DNA of 64,000 nucleotides, from NCBI GenBank assembly GCA_025667525.1, contig CM046876.1, positions 529,458,538 to 529,522,537 on the forward strand. The letters are read 5' to 3'. Shown piece after piece: positions 12,128 to 24,134 of this stretch. The DNA comes from Glebionis coronaria (Eukaryota; Streptophyta; Magnoliopsida; Asterales; Asteraceae). The stretch's first letter is position 1. Each line of letters begins with the position of its first letter. The notes beneath the pieces were generated by a model. The model had not been told where the DNA came from. It saw nothing but the letters and a program-made list of their open reading frames with translations, and searched no databases. The position numbers and the translations under genes were made by a program.

Positions 12128-13044
12128 TCCTACTCACAAATATGGTACGCACATCTCTCATCTTTCACACACATACAATACTCCCTCAAACAATCAATTG
12201 TTTTAAGAACAATGCTAAGAACTGCACATTCCAAATGTGTGCATAAAATGATCATAATATGGAACCATAACACAAAAAAATATTCTACCCGTTGCGGCTG
12301 AAAATCAAATGACCTGCCACGCCACGCGACGGGTTATATCAATGATGTCCACAATCAAACAGCCGAGGAACATTCATAACAATCACATAATCCAAATGAC
12401 GGCCCCCAAAAATGTTACAGTTAACAAACACACAAATGAATCAGTATAATTAGCCACAAACTAAATGAAAGTAAAAAACTGACCAACCAAGATCATCATT
12501 TTCAAGCATTACACATGAGGCGTGATTCCTCCCTAATATGAAGTTTATAATTGAGGTTTCCATGAAACCCTAAAAATCATCGGTACCCATTCATATCAAA
12601 CCCCCAAAATCATTAGATGAAACCTATAACGAATAAGCTAGGGTTTCCAGTAAACCCATTCAAATCAACGAGTAGCATTAGGGTTTCCATGAAAACCTCA
12701 TAGACATCGCAGTCGCCATAGGGATTCCATCAAACAATCAACGACCATAGGGTTTCCATCAAACCCTCATGAAACACCCCCAAAATGATAAGTTTTTAGA
12801 GAGAGAGAATAAATAGTGAGAGACGGGAGGGCGGTATATGAGAGAAATTAGAGAGGGGATCAATCATAATTCATTTTCAAGGGACAACCCACAATCAATG
12901 AAGGGGCATTTTAATTTGGGCCAATCATGAATGGGCAACCCACAATCAATGACGGAAGGGGTAATCCATAACCAATGAAGGGGAGTACTGTATGTGTGTG
13001 AAAGATGAGCGATGTGCATGCCATATTTGTGAGAGGGACAACCC
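12122..13044. mobile_element. Inverted-repeat (foldback or MULE-like) non-autonomous element
   Basis: The first 65 bases (from gggtcgtcctactcac) match the reverse complement of the last 65 (ending gagagggacaaccc) at about 88 percent. The shared core is ctcatctttcacacacatac. The central 700 bases have no coding capacity. I could not find a clean target-site duplication: 12113-12121 and 13045-13053 agree at only four of nine positions. The superfamily is therefore undetermined, and a local inverted duplication is not excluded. Confidence 0.55.
12553..12775. repeat. Cluster of telobox-like 'tagggtttccat' repeats
   Basis: Five irregularly spaced units of the form (t)agggtttccat.aaacc(ct) occur within 220 bases, inside the interior of the inverted-repeat element. 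They resemble plant telobox motifs (AAACCCTA). Confidence 0.7.
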
Positions 13045-13732
13045 TTTGTGGGAGGGAAATAAAATGGTTCTTTGTTTTTGATGTGAGTATGTTACTGTGC
13101 CTTGGTATATGCGATTCTCCCCTATTATAAAGAGGGTAATATCGATACACTTCACGAGAAGAAAAGAGGTTACGACTTACGTGTTTGTAGAAGCTAGCTA
13201 GATAACACACGATTTAAAACCATAATGACACTGTTTGTATTCGTCTCTACATGAGGTGGGAAAATAGGTAGGCCGGACGAGCATGAGCAACAGGTAAAAG
13301 AAACAACGGGCTAGACGTGCGTCGGTCAAATGGACGCGGATTGAACTGGCGAAGGTTAAAATTGGCAAAAATATATAAAAACATAAAAAAAATTATAATT
13401 ATTAAGTTGAGAAATAAGAAATTAAATATAAAAGATCCGTTGAGTGATTAATTGGAATTTTTACATACGTCCATTGAGTCCATCTATTGTCTCACATGTG
13501 TCTGTTGAAACGATTAATAATAATAAATGTGTAAAGAACACCCATGCTTTCCATGAAAATATAAAAAATATTTATAATTAATAAAATAGATGAAATTTAC
13601 CACCACTAGCATAAACTAATGAACAAAGTACGTTTGGCTCGGCTATTATATAAAATTTACAAAGTTACTTTCCTTTATATTTCTATCCAAACTAATTAAC
13701 AAAGTACATTTATATAAAATAATAAATTGAGA
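13045..13732. other. AT-rich stretch with nothing recognisable
   Basis: I see no homology to the neighbouring pol sequence, no reading frame of note and no terminal repeats. If the inverted-repeat element were a clean insertion into Gypsy C, more pol would be expected here; there is none. Confidence 0.6.
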
Positions 13733-14085
13733 CCTTAGAGCATTGATTATGATAAAGTTTATAAACATACTAAATTACACTCGTGGTAAGAGTATTAATT
13801 ATGGTAACATGTTATAAAACTCTCTAAATTAATTTTTTTATGCCACATCATTAAGTTTTGAACACTTCGAATTAATAAAACTATTTCTACTATGGTATAA
13901 ATGTTTTAAAGCTTTATAGTTGTTTCACACAACACTTGCATTAAATTATGAAAATGTTTAAGATTATGGATCTCTCCATGCTACATAAGTATAAAATAAA
14001 GTTCCACTATGGCTAATATAAAACATAAACCTTTTCAAAAAAAAATTAACCTATGTTTGGACCTCTCATAGTGGATGCTCTAAGG
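13733..14085. mobile_element. MITE-like element
   Basis: The left end CCTTAGAGCATTGATTATGA matches the reverse complement of the right end (CCTTAGAGCATCCACTATGA) at 17 of 20 bases. The length is 353 bases and it is noncoding. The 'GAGCATCCAC' type terminus is common in plant MITEs. If the termini are GAGCAT/ATGCTC, the flanking dinucleotide on both sides is TA, but the superfamily cannot be fixed from this alone. Confidence 0.5.
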
Positions 14086-14188
14086 TTAGATAATTCTCAC
14101 ATAATAGTCCTTAAAATCACATTGATTGAACTCATGGTAGGGTTAGATAATTCTCACATAAATAGTTCTTAAAATAACATTGATTGTC
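14082..14188. repeat. Direct repeat, two units of about 47 bp, 57 bp apart
   Basis: The segment ggttagataattctcacata and the following bases up to acattgattg occur at 14084 and again at 14141, with a few substitutions. Confidence 0.85.
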
Positions 14189-14189
14189 A

Positions 14190-14650
14190 GGCTTGAACAT
14201 GATTCTAATTTTCATCTTTTCATCATTAGAATTGCCTGCCTGAGAAGCGGAATGAGAACTGTCACTTGGAAGCTTGATTTGCGTTAAGCTCTTTCACTTC
14301 TTTCATAAGATTTAAGAGAAGTTTCTTTGTGGATGTGGGATCCTCGTTAGAAGCATCTGAGTGTGGCACAACTAAGTTCTTAGGATGAGCACGTTCGGAA
14401 GCGCTTAGTTATGGTTTCTCATTCACTTTCTCTTGAAGGCCAAGGATGGAAAATGTGCTCTTTGGTATCACACTGGGAGCTGACACGATGGCTATACCAG
14501 AGGTCTTAACTTCAACTAACTTAGGGAAAGGAGGCAGAGGTTCTTGACACTCAGTCCCTAACTTAGAGTCACAGATAGTTTCACACACTTCTATTGAGGA
14601 AGATGCCTTTAAAGGGACAAACATGACCTTATTGGTATGGTAGGTTTGTT
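14190..14650 (-). pseudogene. Degenerate Copia gag fragment
   Basis: From 14624 the minus strand reads MFVPLKASSSIEVCETICDS, then EPLPPFPKLVE and FSILGLQEKVNEKP before a stop. Downstream the frame resumes as DPTSTKKLLLNLMKEVKELN, then, after a shift, IKLPSDSSHSASQAGNS. This resembles the gag segment preceding the zinc knuckle in Copia polyproteins I know from Asteraceae. No knuckle, protease or other pol domain was found nearby. The identification rests on remembered family patterns, so confidence is moderate. Confidence 0.5.
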
Positions 14651-14699
14651 TTCTTTCTTTTTCCCTTTTCCACCAAGAGCATGGATAATATTATTAGGC

Positions 14700-16180
14700 A
14701 CTTGCTTATTGAGAATTTAGTCTAGGGCTACCTTGTTGCACGTCTACATTTCAATGACTTCTTTTTAGCTTAGTGGCCCATTAGCTAAGACTCATTAGTA
14801 TATTTGAGTTAGTCACCTTAATTTGAAGATTGGTGTTTTGTGCCACACTAAACTTGAGGTTGGTTGATACATTATCTATAAACTTTGTCAAAGTTTGAAA
14901 ATTAAGTATATAAAGTATATATATAAATATTAGTCTAAAAATAAACTAAGACGTCATCAAGCTATAAAATGTGATGAATCACATTGAGTTTAAATTGAAG
15001 TTTTGAATTTCTCAAGAACTATCAAGGTAGTTTGTGACATGTCCCAAAAAATAAAAATGTGTTGTTGCTCTACATGCTAAGTATTTGAGCAATAGTATAT
15101 GATTACTGAAAGCAAGTGGGATGACTCGAAGATCTTTAAGAGATAAAATAACAAAATACGCAACCTTCTAAATATACTAGCTAATGTCATAATGAGGATG
15201 AACATAAAATATTGAACCTCGTGATGATAGAACTCACATTCATATATCCACGAAATATCTTTAGTACTTGAATGATATATTGATATGTTAATACAGAGGA
15301 ATGTAAGTTAGAGGATCATAGTGAACTTGCTAATCATATAGATGTATTACTGAATCTTGAATGTCATGATTAAATAAAACTATGAATAAGTATATGCCAG
15401 TCCATAGAAGATAATCAATTTTGGAAATGTGATTAATCTTTAACCAAACAGTTAAATTGTGAGGTATATATAAGTTTCTTTAATCAAAGACTCATATGGA
15501 CAATATTGTACACATGATTAATGCGCAATATGTGATGGAAAAGTTGTAGGCATATTAATTTAATAAGATGATTTATTGTCATGATAGTTTTATAATGACA
15601 AATATGACAATATAATATTTAAACTCGTTTTTATGATTATAATAGCTGGGACAGTTGTGATCAAAGAGTCTATAATTTATAATAATCTTCATGAAGTGTA
15701 CATATGCAAGAATCCAAGTATGTATTAATGCATGCATTTAAGGGATGTATCTCAAGTCTAATTATTAAATTTATGTTTTGATTTAATTAGATCTAAGATA
15801 ATTTGTGAGCACATTTAAAAAGCTAGTGGAATTATTATGTTTATTTCTTGAATCATATATGGTGTATAACATATGGAAATCAATATTCCATGTAAACTAG
15901 ATGTTAATTCTTAATTTGGAATAAGGTTTCATATGACCTTTATATGTTTTTTATTGTAATAAACATGTGCGGTTAATAAAATACAAACACAAAATGAAAC
16001 CTCATTTGGAAAGTCTTAATGATTTAATCTCATTTGATGAGAGTTGACATGAGTTGAAATCCTAGTCTACTTCTACATTCATCATGTAAAATCATATTGT
16101 GTAGATATGGATAATTTTAAAGGTTCTATAAGTACAATAAGATTTGACAACAATGATTGCTAAAAAGAGAAAATTTTCGA
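14700..16180. other. AT-rich noncoding stretch, nothing recognisable
   Basis: No reading frame, terminal repeat or tandem structure that I can support. It could be eroded Copia sequence linking the gag fragment on its left with the LTR-like segment on its right. Confidence 0.5.
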
Positions 16181-16182
16181 TG

Positions 16183-17840
16183 ATTATGTAGAGACTAGAA
16201 GGGAGAGGGGTTTGAATAGTTTCACCATTTAAAATTATATCAATTGAAAACTTGTTTCATAATAGTTAAGACAATTTGTAATGTTTCAAAAAAAATTGTT
16301 ATATCAAGTGATCTTGATCATGATTGAAAAAAACATAACAATAGTAAGTAATGAGTAAGGATAGAAACAACCTAAAGGAAGACACCAAGATTTTATAGTG
16401 GTTCAGAAACGGAGTTCTGTCTTCGTTCCTACTACATTCCTCGAGTACACATACTCGAGATTTTCACTATATCCACAAGCTCCCTTCTTGGTGGAGAAAA
16501 CCTTACATCACTGCTTACACAATTTCTGACACTAAGCTAAATGTTGAGTTCTAATCTTAGATAGAACCAATCTACACTCGTCACCTGTTTCCATTTTCTG
16601 ACACAAGGCTAAATGTCGAGTTCTAATCTTAGATAGAACCAATATACACTCATCACTCACACTCACATCACTTTGAAGCCAATTGAGAACTTAGACACAC
16701 ACATACTCATCCTTACATCACTTTAGAGCCAAATGAGAACTTAGACACACAACACTCATCCTTACATAACTTTAGAACCAAGTGAGAACTTAGACACACA
16801 ATAGTCATACTCATATCACCTTAAAGCCAAGTGAGAACTTATACACAAGACACTTCTAAGTATACACATATAACTTGGATTTGCACAAGACTCAAAGGAA
16901 TAAAAGTGATGAACATGACTATATCTATAGAGAAGGGATATTCATCAAAATCTCATCTTTTAACACATCACAAATGTGTGAGTCATATTCTCTTTGGAAA
17001 ATTAGAATAAGGAGGATAAAGAGATAATCATAAGTAAACATACTTAACACATTAAGTGATCATATACTAATGATTGGAAAAGATTTTTAGATTCGGAATA
17101 AAGAAGTCCAAAAAAGGTTTATGGGAATGGAAAATGATCCACTATTTATAGAGACAAACTCCCAACGGCTAGTTTGGTCAAGGTTCGTTATTGTTCCAAC
17201 GGTTCCAAATATATATAGAACCTTGGAAGCCTATATCGAACCGTGGGCGTAGACTCCGCTCATTTTTGTCCAATACGGGTGAAAGCTTGTCTGGAAAGGT
17301 TATATCCTCCCATGAAATATTCAATATTTAAACTTTTCATTTTTCGTTTAACTTTTTTAAAAAAGAAAGTATATTTAAAAATGTTTTGTCACATTTAATC
17401 TAATGTGAGTTGTAAGGTAAATCACTTTTAATGATCACTAAACATGTTAGAGATATGTTTGTGTAGGACTTAAATGATTATTACCTAAATGACAGTGTTC
17501 GTTAAATAATTCGTCTTTCCATTAACTTTAACGATACATGATTTTACAATTTTTCGTGATCAAAACCAAGAAAGATTAGTTATCACAAAAAATGTTTTTA
17601 GGCATTGTTTGTATTAACAATCTCCATTTTTTTATTACGACAAACTATAAACTCATTCATGTAAAAACAAAAATTTTCGAATTATGAACGAGTTTATCCA
17701 CTACCATTTATCCCCCCTTTTGTCGAAGCAAAAATGTAGCACAAGTCTTAAGGAAGAAAATAAACGAGTTTGCTAAAAGATCCTCTTTGGGGCTTACTCC
17801 CCCTAGATTGGGGCACAAAGTGTTCTAGCTAAGGTGACAA
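16183..17840 (-). repeat. LTR-like segment, probable Copia remnant
   Basis: The start TGTAGAGACTAGAAGGG with 'gggtttgaatag', followed by 'tttatagtggttcag' and 'cctcgagtacacatactcgag', resembles LTRs of plant Copia elements. The primer site that should precede it on the plus strand is only vaguely recognisable (tcgatgattatg). The right end is undefined and set by eye. Orientation is inferred from the minus-strand gag fragment to the left. Confidence 0.35.
16535..16860. repeat. Two nested tandem arrays (about 73 bp x2 and about 50 bp x4)
   Basis: The first array repeats 'gagttctaatcttagataga' at 16549 and 16618. The second, from about 16666, repeats 'agcca(a)(g/t)tgagaacttagacacaca' four times. 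Confidence 0.88.
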
Positions 17841-17849
17841 GCTACATAA

Positions 17850-18150
17850 AAGGGTTAGTAGAAAGAAAGAAACATCTATGTAAAGCAATAGTCACAAGTA
17901 TTTGCTAGATAATTTGAAAGGAGAAAGAATATAAATCTCAAATTAAAGAACAAATAATTGCTAAGTATGTTCAAAGAGAGTGTTTGACAAGATAATTCAA
18001 ATTTGTCAGATTTGAGAGAGAAAAGAAACATCCAACAAATTTGAAGGTATAATGTCAAATGGTCAAAATATTTAACTTTTAGAGCCATAAGAAAAGTTCA
18101 AATTTAACCATAATCAACTCTTAACAAAATGTGTGGAATGGAATGAAATA
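17850..18150. other. AT-rich noncoding stretch
   Basis: Nothing recognisable. It directly precedes the LTR start of Gypsy A. Confidence 0.5.
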
Positions 18151-19976
18151 TGTGATAACCCGTAACCGAGGTCATTGCTTAATCTTATTTTACGATTATT
18201 TCTGAAATTTTTGATGAGTTTGAATGATATTTATTTTTGGAGGTTTAAGTTTAAACCAATGTTGGAAGGTTTATAATTTATATTTAATAAGTATAAGGAG
18301 TATTAGCAAGCGTGATGTCGATGGATGCCAAATATTTTACGTTTTATTATCGGTTGTTCGATGTTTGTCATTTTTGATGTTTTCTTTTAAATGACGTGTT
18401 AAGTCGAGTCGGGAGTCGATATTATTATATTTGAGGTACATTTTAAATTTTTAAAAGTATCTTTATGAAACCCGAGCCCCGTAAATATTTTCAAAATTGA
18501 CTAATAGTTATTTCCCGCTTTTTAGCTAACTATTTTCATTTTGAGCCATAACTATTGAAAAATTACAAGATTGGTCCCTCAACCACTATATATAAACCAA
18601 AAATTTACACACACAACTCATAATTTCACTCACAAATTTTTTCATTTCTCTCTCTTCTTTTTCTTTGCTTAGCCGTGACCCCACTTCACCCCAAAACACA
18701 CATTCAATCAATTTTAACTCAAATTTGAGGATGATCTAAGCAAAAACATCACAAGACCCATCCTTATAATTGCAAGGAGATCATTTTGGTATAATATTTA
18801 TGTACATGCAAGAGTTTTTATTTTTCTCAAGTTGGTAGGTGAGAATTATGCTCATGCATTCCATTTTTGGGATGATAAAGAGATGTTCTTGCTAAAGGTT
18901 TTGTTAAAAACTTGATTTTGATTTGAAGGTTTTGATTTTTATGATGATTCTAATGTTATAGTTGATATATGTTAGTGTTAGGGTTATGGGATGATCATAT
19001 CTATGATTGGTTTTGGCTAAAAATATGATTTTATACAAGTTTTTGAAAGGCATTTTACAACAGTAGGTAAACTGTAATATCGGGAAGTTTATGTTGTGAT
19101 AATGGTTTAACTTATAGCCTAGGATTGTAGAGCATTTGATTAGCTTCGATTTGATATAAAGTAGAGCTTCTAGCTCCAAACGAGCGCGGAGTTATGATGT
19201 TTTGATTATTCGTGTACCGGGAGACGAGTATCGACACTACATATAGATGTTGTCGATATTTGGATCGAATCTTGGGGACTTTTGAAATGATTCGCATACT
19301 GATAATGAAGTGTAAACCCTAGAGGGTGAGTTTATTTTAAAACCCAAGTGTCGGTTTTGTAAATGGAGTCGTTTAAAGAAGTTAAAACGGTTGTATGAAA
19401 TGTTAACGTAAATCTGTCCGGATTTTGTAATTTGAAGATGAGTCGGGTAAATAACTTTAAAAGTAATTTCATTTGATAAACTTGTTGGAGGACTTTCTAT
19501 ATATAGTAAGTTAGTTTCTCGAGTCGTTTTATAAACGTTTGACGAGTCTAAAAGGGGTAAATAAGCTAGTACATGTAGTATGTGCCGGCAGATTTTGTCG
19601 AAAGTGTAGAATGGTAAAGTAAATGTGTAGAAGGGTGTAATAAAGTTATTTATATCGTTTTCTCTCGAGTTTATCGTGATTCTATGAGTTTTAGTTTGAT
19701 GTTGTTATGTATGATTTATTTCTCGAGTCATTATTAACGAACGCACCTTATTTGATAGGTAGCGGTTCTCGTGTTTGAAAGGCATCTCTATCATCGACGA
19801 TAATCTCGCTAGATCTCTTATACTAAGGTGAGTCTGTAGCCTCGCTTTTCATGCTAGCTACTAAATGTTTTATTACCCGCGAGGGGGATACATGCTATTT
19901 GAAAATAAATGAACACAAGTCATGAGTAATTGTTGGATCCGAATGTTGCCTAAGATGTTTACATTGTATTGAGTAC
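18151..19976 (+). repeat. Gypsy A 5' LTR, part 1
   Basis: It begins TGTGATAACCCGTAACCGAGG and is cut at 19976 by the Athila element (duplicated target AGTAC at 19972-19976). No coding frame is seen. Confidence 0.75.
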
Positions 19977-22015
19977 TAATACAAGGTTTTTGCCAAGTAT
20001 AAAAATTTGTTCGTCTCGGTGTCTAATCGAATTGACTATTGGTTTAAGTGTGAATCAGTCGTCTTTTGGTGAAAAAGAATATTTTTGTCGTTATTGTAAA
20101 ATAAAATTGCAAAACTTTAAAGTAAAAGGCAAGGTAAATAAAGCTATAAATGATTAAAAAGTAAATGACGAGAAATTAAGACTTTGAAAGTAAATTAATT
20201 AAAAAACGAGAAATTAAAGCTTGACGAAAAGTAAATAAACGATATTAAAAAACAAATATGAAAACGAAACAATTAATAAAAATAAAACCAAACGAAGAAA
20301 TTAACTATCGACTCGAAAATAAAGTTTGCTTAATGAAAAATGAGAGAATAAAACTAAAATGGTACTTTAAAACTAAACGAGGCAAAACCTAAGGCGGGTA
20401 CTAAATAAAAGATAAAACTTAAACTTTTGCAAAAAATACTAATACTAAAATTTGACAAAAAAATATAACTAAAAATACGTGACTTTCAGAATTAATATCG
20501 GAACAACTTTCATATAAAACTAAACAATTACGGAACAATACTAATAAATAAACAAGCTAGCAGGCAAGCAGCTGGAAGCTGCCAACCAGGCACCTCAAAT
20601 TGGCGCCAAAACTAGGGAAGCTGACAGGCACACAGCTTAATTTCTTCGCAATATAAAAAGTATTCTTCCGAATCTTCTTCGCAATATGTATTTTTTTCGG
20701 AATGTTTGTTTTTCAGAACATTTTTTCGGAACTTTTTGTTTTTTAGAACGTTTTTCGGAATAATTGATTTTTTAAGAAAAAACAAGAATCTTCGGAAAAA
20801 CTATAATTTTTGGAAAAAGGAGTTATTCCGAGAAATGCTAATCTTTGGAATATCAAATATTTCAGAGAAATGACAAATTCAGAACTTTCTTCGGAATAAT
20901 GTTTTTTCAGATTTTTTTACTTTTTCAGAGTTTTTGACTTTTTCGGAATATCAAACTTTTTCAGAGAAAACAAATTCAGAGAAATGAACAATTTCAGGAA
21001 AAATAATTTTAGAAAAAGGGCGATCTTAGGAATAATAAACCCTAATTCGAAAATATGAAAACAGGCACAATAATATCTAAAAATCAGAAAATAAGCTACA
21101 AATAAGCAAAAATCAAATAAGCAGTTTACCAAAACTTAATCTAAAACACTTTTAAGAAAAACTAATTAAACCACAAATTAAAAACTTGAAAAACACTAAT
21201 AAAACTAAAAATTAAAAATCAACTTTTAATAAAATAAACTAATAAAAACACTTAACTAAAATCAAATCAAACACACAATAAGCTATCAAATCAATAAGCT
21301 AACACAATCAAAAACATAAAAACATAACAATTAATCAAATAAGCATAACGATAAGCACATAAGCATAAATATTAACAGAAATAAGAAAGGTAGAAGGAGA
21401 GATTAATATAAAACTTGATGAAAATTAAGGATTCAACAACAAAATTAAGAGACTTACTTGAAATTAAAGGCAAGAATTTAAATGACAATTAAGTAAATGA
21501 CAATATGAAAGTGCTTGGAAAATAAAATGGAAAGACTAATGTGTCAAATTAGCTAACACCTCCTAATGTGTCATTAGGAGGGTATTTATAGGAGGATTAG
21601 TAAGTGTTGATCTTTTCTTCCTTTTCTCGTCTTTTCGTCTTTATAAATTCTTCGACTTTCTCGACTTTGTCTCGGGATAAATTGAACTCGTCTTATAATT
21701 TCTTCATTTATTTGACTTGAGTTCTTCGACTTCATTAAACTTCCGTCTTTAGACTTTTTCTTCAATAAATCTTCAGAATAGGCCTTGGACTTCCGTTCTT
21801 TTTGAAATCTTGATCTTTTGACTTCGTCTTTTGTCTTTTTCTTCGATAAAAGCCCGTGAAAGACCGCGTTTTCTTCCATTTTCACATTTTGATCCTAAAT
21901 CACAACAAAAACACAAACCACGCATAATTCCGACATTTATGACATAAAATACACGTTTTGGCTTGGTTATTATTATAATTAAGTGGTAAAAGGATAAGTG
22001 TTTTCACACTAATTA
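19977..22015 (-). repeat. Athila 3' LTR
   Basis: The plus strand starts taatacaagg and ends cacactaatta. It matches 27524-29556 base for base over long stretches, with small indels and substitutions. The region 20690-21010 is rich in 'ttcggaa'/'ttcagaa' motifs; 21100-21400 is extremely A-rich. Confidence 0.93.
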
Positions 22016-24134
22016 AATCCCCTACACTTGACCATTGCAATGCCCTCATGCAATGCATTAGTTACAAAGCAAGTTTTACATTTTCCATCATATTCAATCC
22101 ACATTGGCCTTTATTAAACACAAGACATAAAAAATTGAAAAATATTCAAAGGAAGAAAACAAGTAAGAAGATCCAAAACTTACCTTAGGGTTTTGGAATG
22201 TCATGAATGATTATCACCCTCAAGTTTCACGTTCCCCATGCCAAGCTTAAAAACGATCATTGTTATTATAAGTTAGCAAACTAACACGAATTCATGTGGC
22301 CCAATTATTCACTTAGACTCCCTTATTCCTAGGTGTACCTCTTATATTTTATTGTTGTCTTGAATGATCACGAGGATGCATTGTTGACTTATTTTGATAG
22401 TTATTTAGGCTGAAAATAAAGTAGGACAATTTAATCAAAAGTTAGCTAAAAGACAAAATCTTTTAAAACTGCTTCTCGGGCCCTCATAAAGTTCATATCT
22501 TGGCATAACTCGCTTCACGATTTGAGACCTTTCTCGGACCGATATTTGGCAGCGACTTCATACTTCGAATCTTGAGAGACGTTCTTGAAATTATGGTCTT
22601 CTCTTCATAATAGGAATTTCTTCACTTGAAGTTTTGAGAGATTCTTCATATTTGGACCACGACTTCTTAATTTTTCTCCAATCTTTATTTGGGATTTTGA
22701 TATACAACGATCCGCCTCCTTTTAGGACTTGGATCTATTTATCCTCATACCTTGTTAGGGCCTTTTTGGATAGATTTCTCCATGATATTTACGGGAGTAT
22801 TTGCTTTTTGTCGTGTGTCTTGATCCTTCATATTGATTTTTGATAAATGATTCTTCACATCAATTGGGATCTTTAGCAACAAAATGTAGCCCTCATGCCT
22901 TGTTAGGGCCTTTTCGGACTCGCCAATCTTCGCATCCCGCTTCAATAAGTTATGTCTTAGCTATGAACTCTAATTAATACCGAGCAACTTTTAAACGATC
23001 TTGGGCTAGAAGCTAAGTAACTTTTCAAATCGGACAACCTTATTTATTGCAATTAAATTTATTAACAAGCGATGGGAGAAAAAGCTTATAATCAACTCAC
23101 ATAAATTCATGAAAGAATAACAAACTTATAATTGACTCTATCATCTCTCGTTCTCCATAATTTAAAATCTCAAGGAATGAGACTCGTAGATGCTTAGCGT
23201 ATTAAATCGATGTTTTGGGATTTCAAGTCATCTATAGGATCTTGCAAATTCTTAGACTTTTTCAAGTTTAGAATTCCCATTTTAAAGTTTCCTTGATAAA
23301 CGACTTTCTAGCATCAGTTATAGGAAATTGCGAAAAGTTCTTGTTCTTAACCCGTAAGAGTTAAGACTTTCGCGTTTTAAAGTTCCCTATATAAAAGCCT
23401 AGCAAAACTTGACTTAAACACGTTAAGGATACTAGCTAGAGTAAATTTAGATAAGTAAACTCGGGTTGAGTCAAAAGATTCACAACGTTTAAAAATTAAA
23501 ACCACTTTATTAAAAATTTATTCTAGCAACGAAATAAAATAACTATAATAAAGGTAAATACTATTAGGCCAAAATAGATCAAAAATTTTGAAAAGTGTCG
23601 AAAAATCAAATTTTCCGGTTAAAATGAGGACAAATACAAGGAAAAGCCCACTTAACTTCGATAGAAGTCCCCCTACACTTAATATAAACATTGTCCTCAA
23701 TGTTTAAGCATGTGGAAGTAACCTCCCCTACACTTAGGACATTGTGCACTTTGTTTAAATCCTGCTAAGGAAGAGACAACTAAAGTGATTCCTATTTTAA
23801 TATTGAAGAATATAAAATAGTGAATCAAAAGAGTTTAGGATAGAACCGGGAAGACAGGAACACGGAATCACGGGTCGTCAAAAGTTATCAAGAATAGATC
23901 TTTGAAAGCTCGAATTCCTGGACATGATAAGAAAGAAACACGTACTAGGGTCTCCCCCTACACTTATTATAAAAACGAAATAAAAGGATAGATACTGCGG
24001 GTTGCCTCCCGAGAAGCGCTTATTTTTGTTAACCGAGTCGTGAGCCTGACTCGACCTTGATTAGCATAGGTAGAAGCTTAAAGAACATCCACCGGGATCA
24101 AATACATGGTTTTAATCCATCAAGTAGCACAAGC
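22016..24134 (-). other. Athila 3' noncoding region
   Basis: This lies between the end of the protease frame and the 3' LTR, where pol would normally be. It contains a purine-rich stretch on the minus strand near 22020 (gtgtaggggattta), the likely polypurine tract for plus-strand priming. It also holds several 'cccctacactt' motifs (22019, 23670, 23727) and 'gggttgcctcccgagaagcg' at 24000, motifs I associate with noncoding parts of such elements. No reverse transcriptase or integrase trace is seen in any frame. Confidence 0.7.

Noticed and set aside
21586..21885. A Lys/Arg/Ser-rich 99-codon frame, echoed at 29212-29466
   Set aside because: It is present only because the two Athila LTRs are duplicates; it has no upstream context of a gene and differs by frame-breaking changes between copies.
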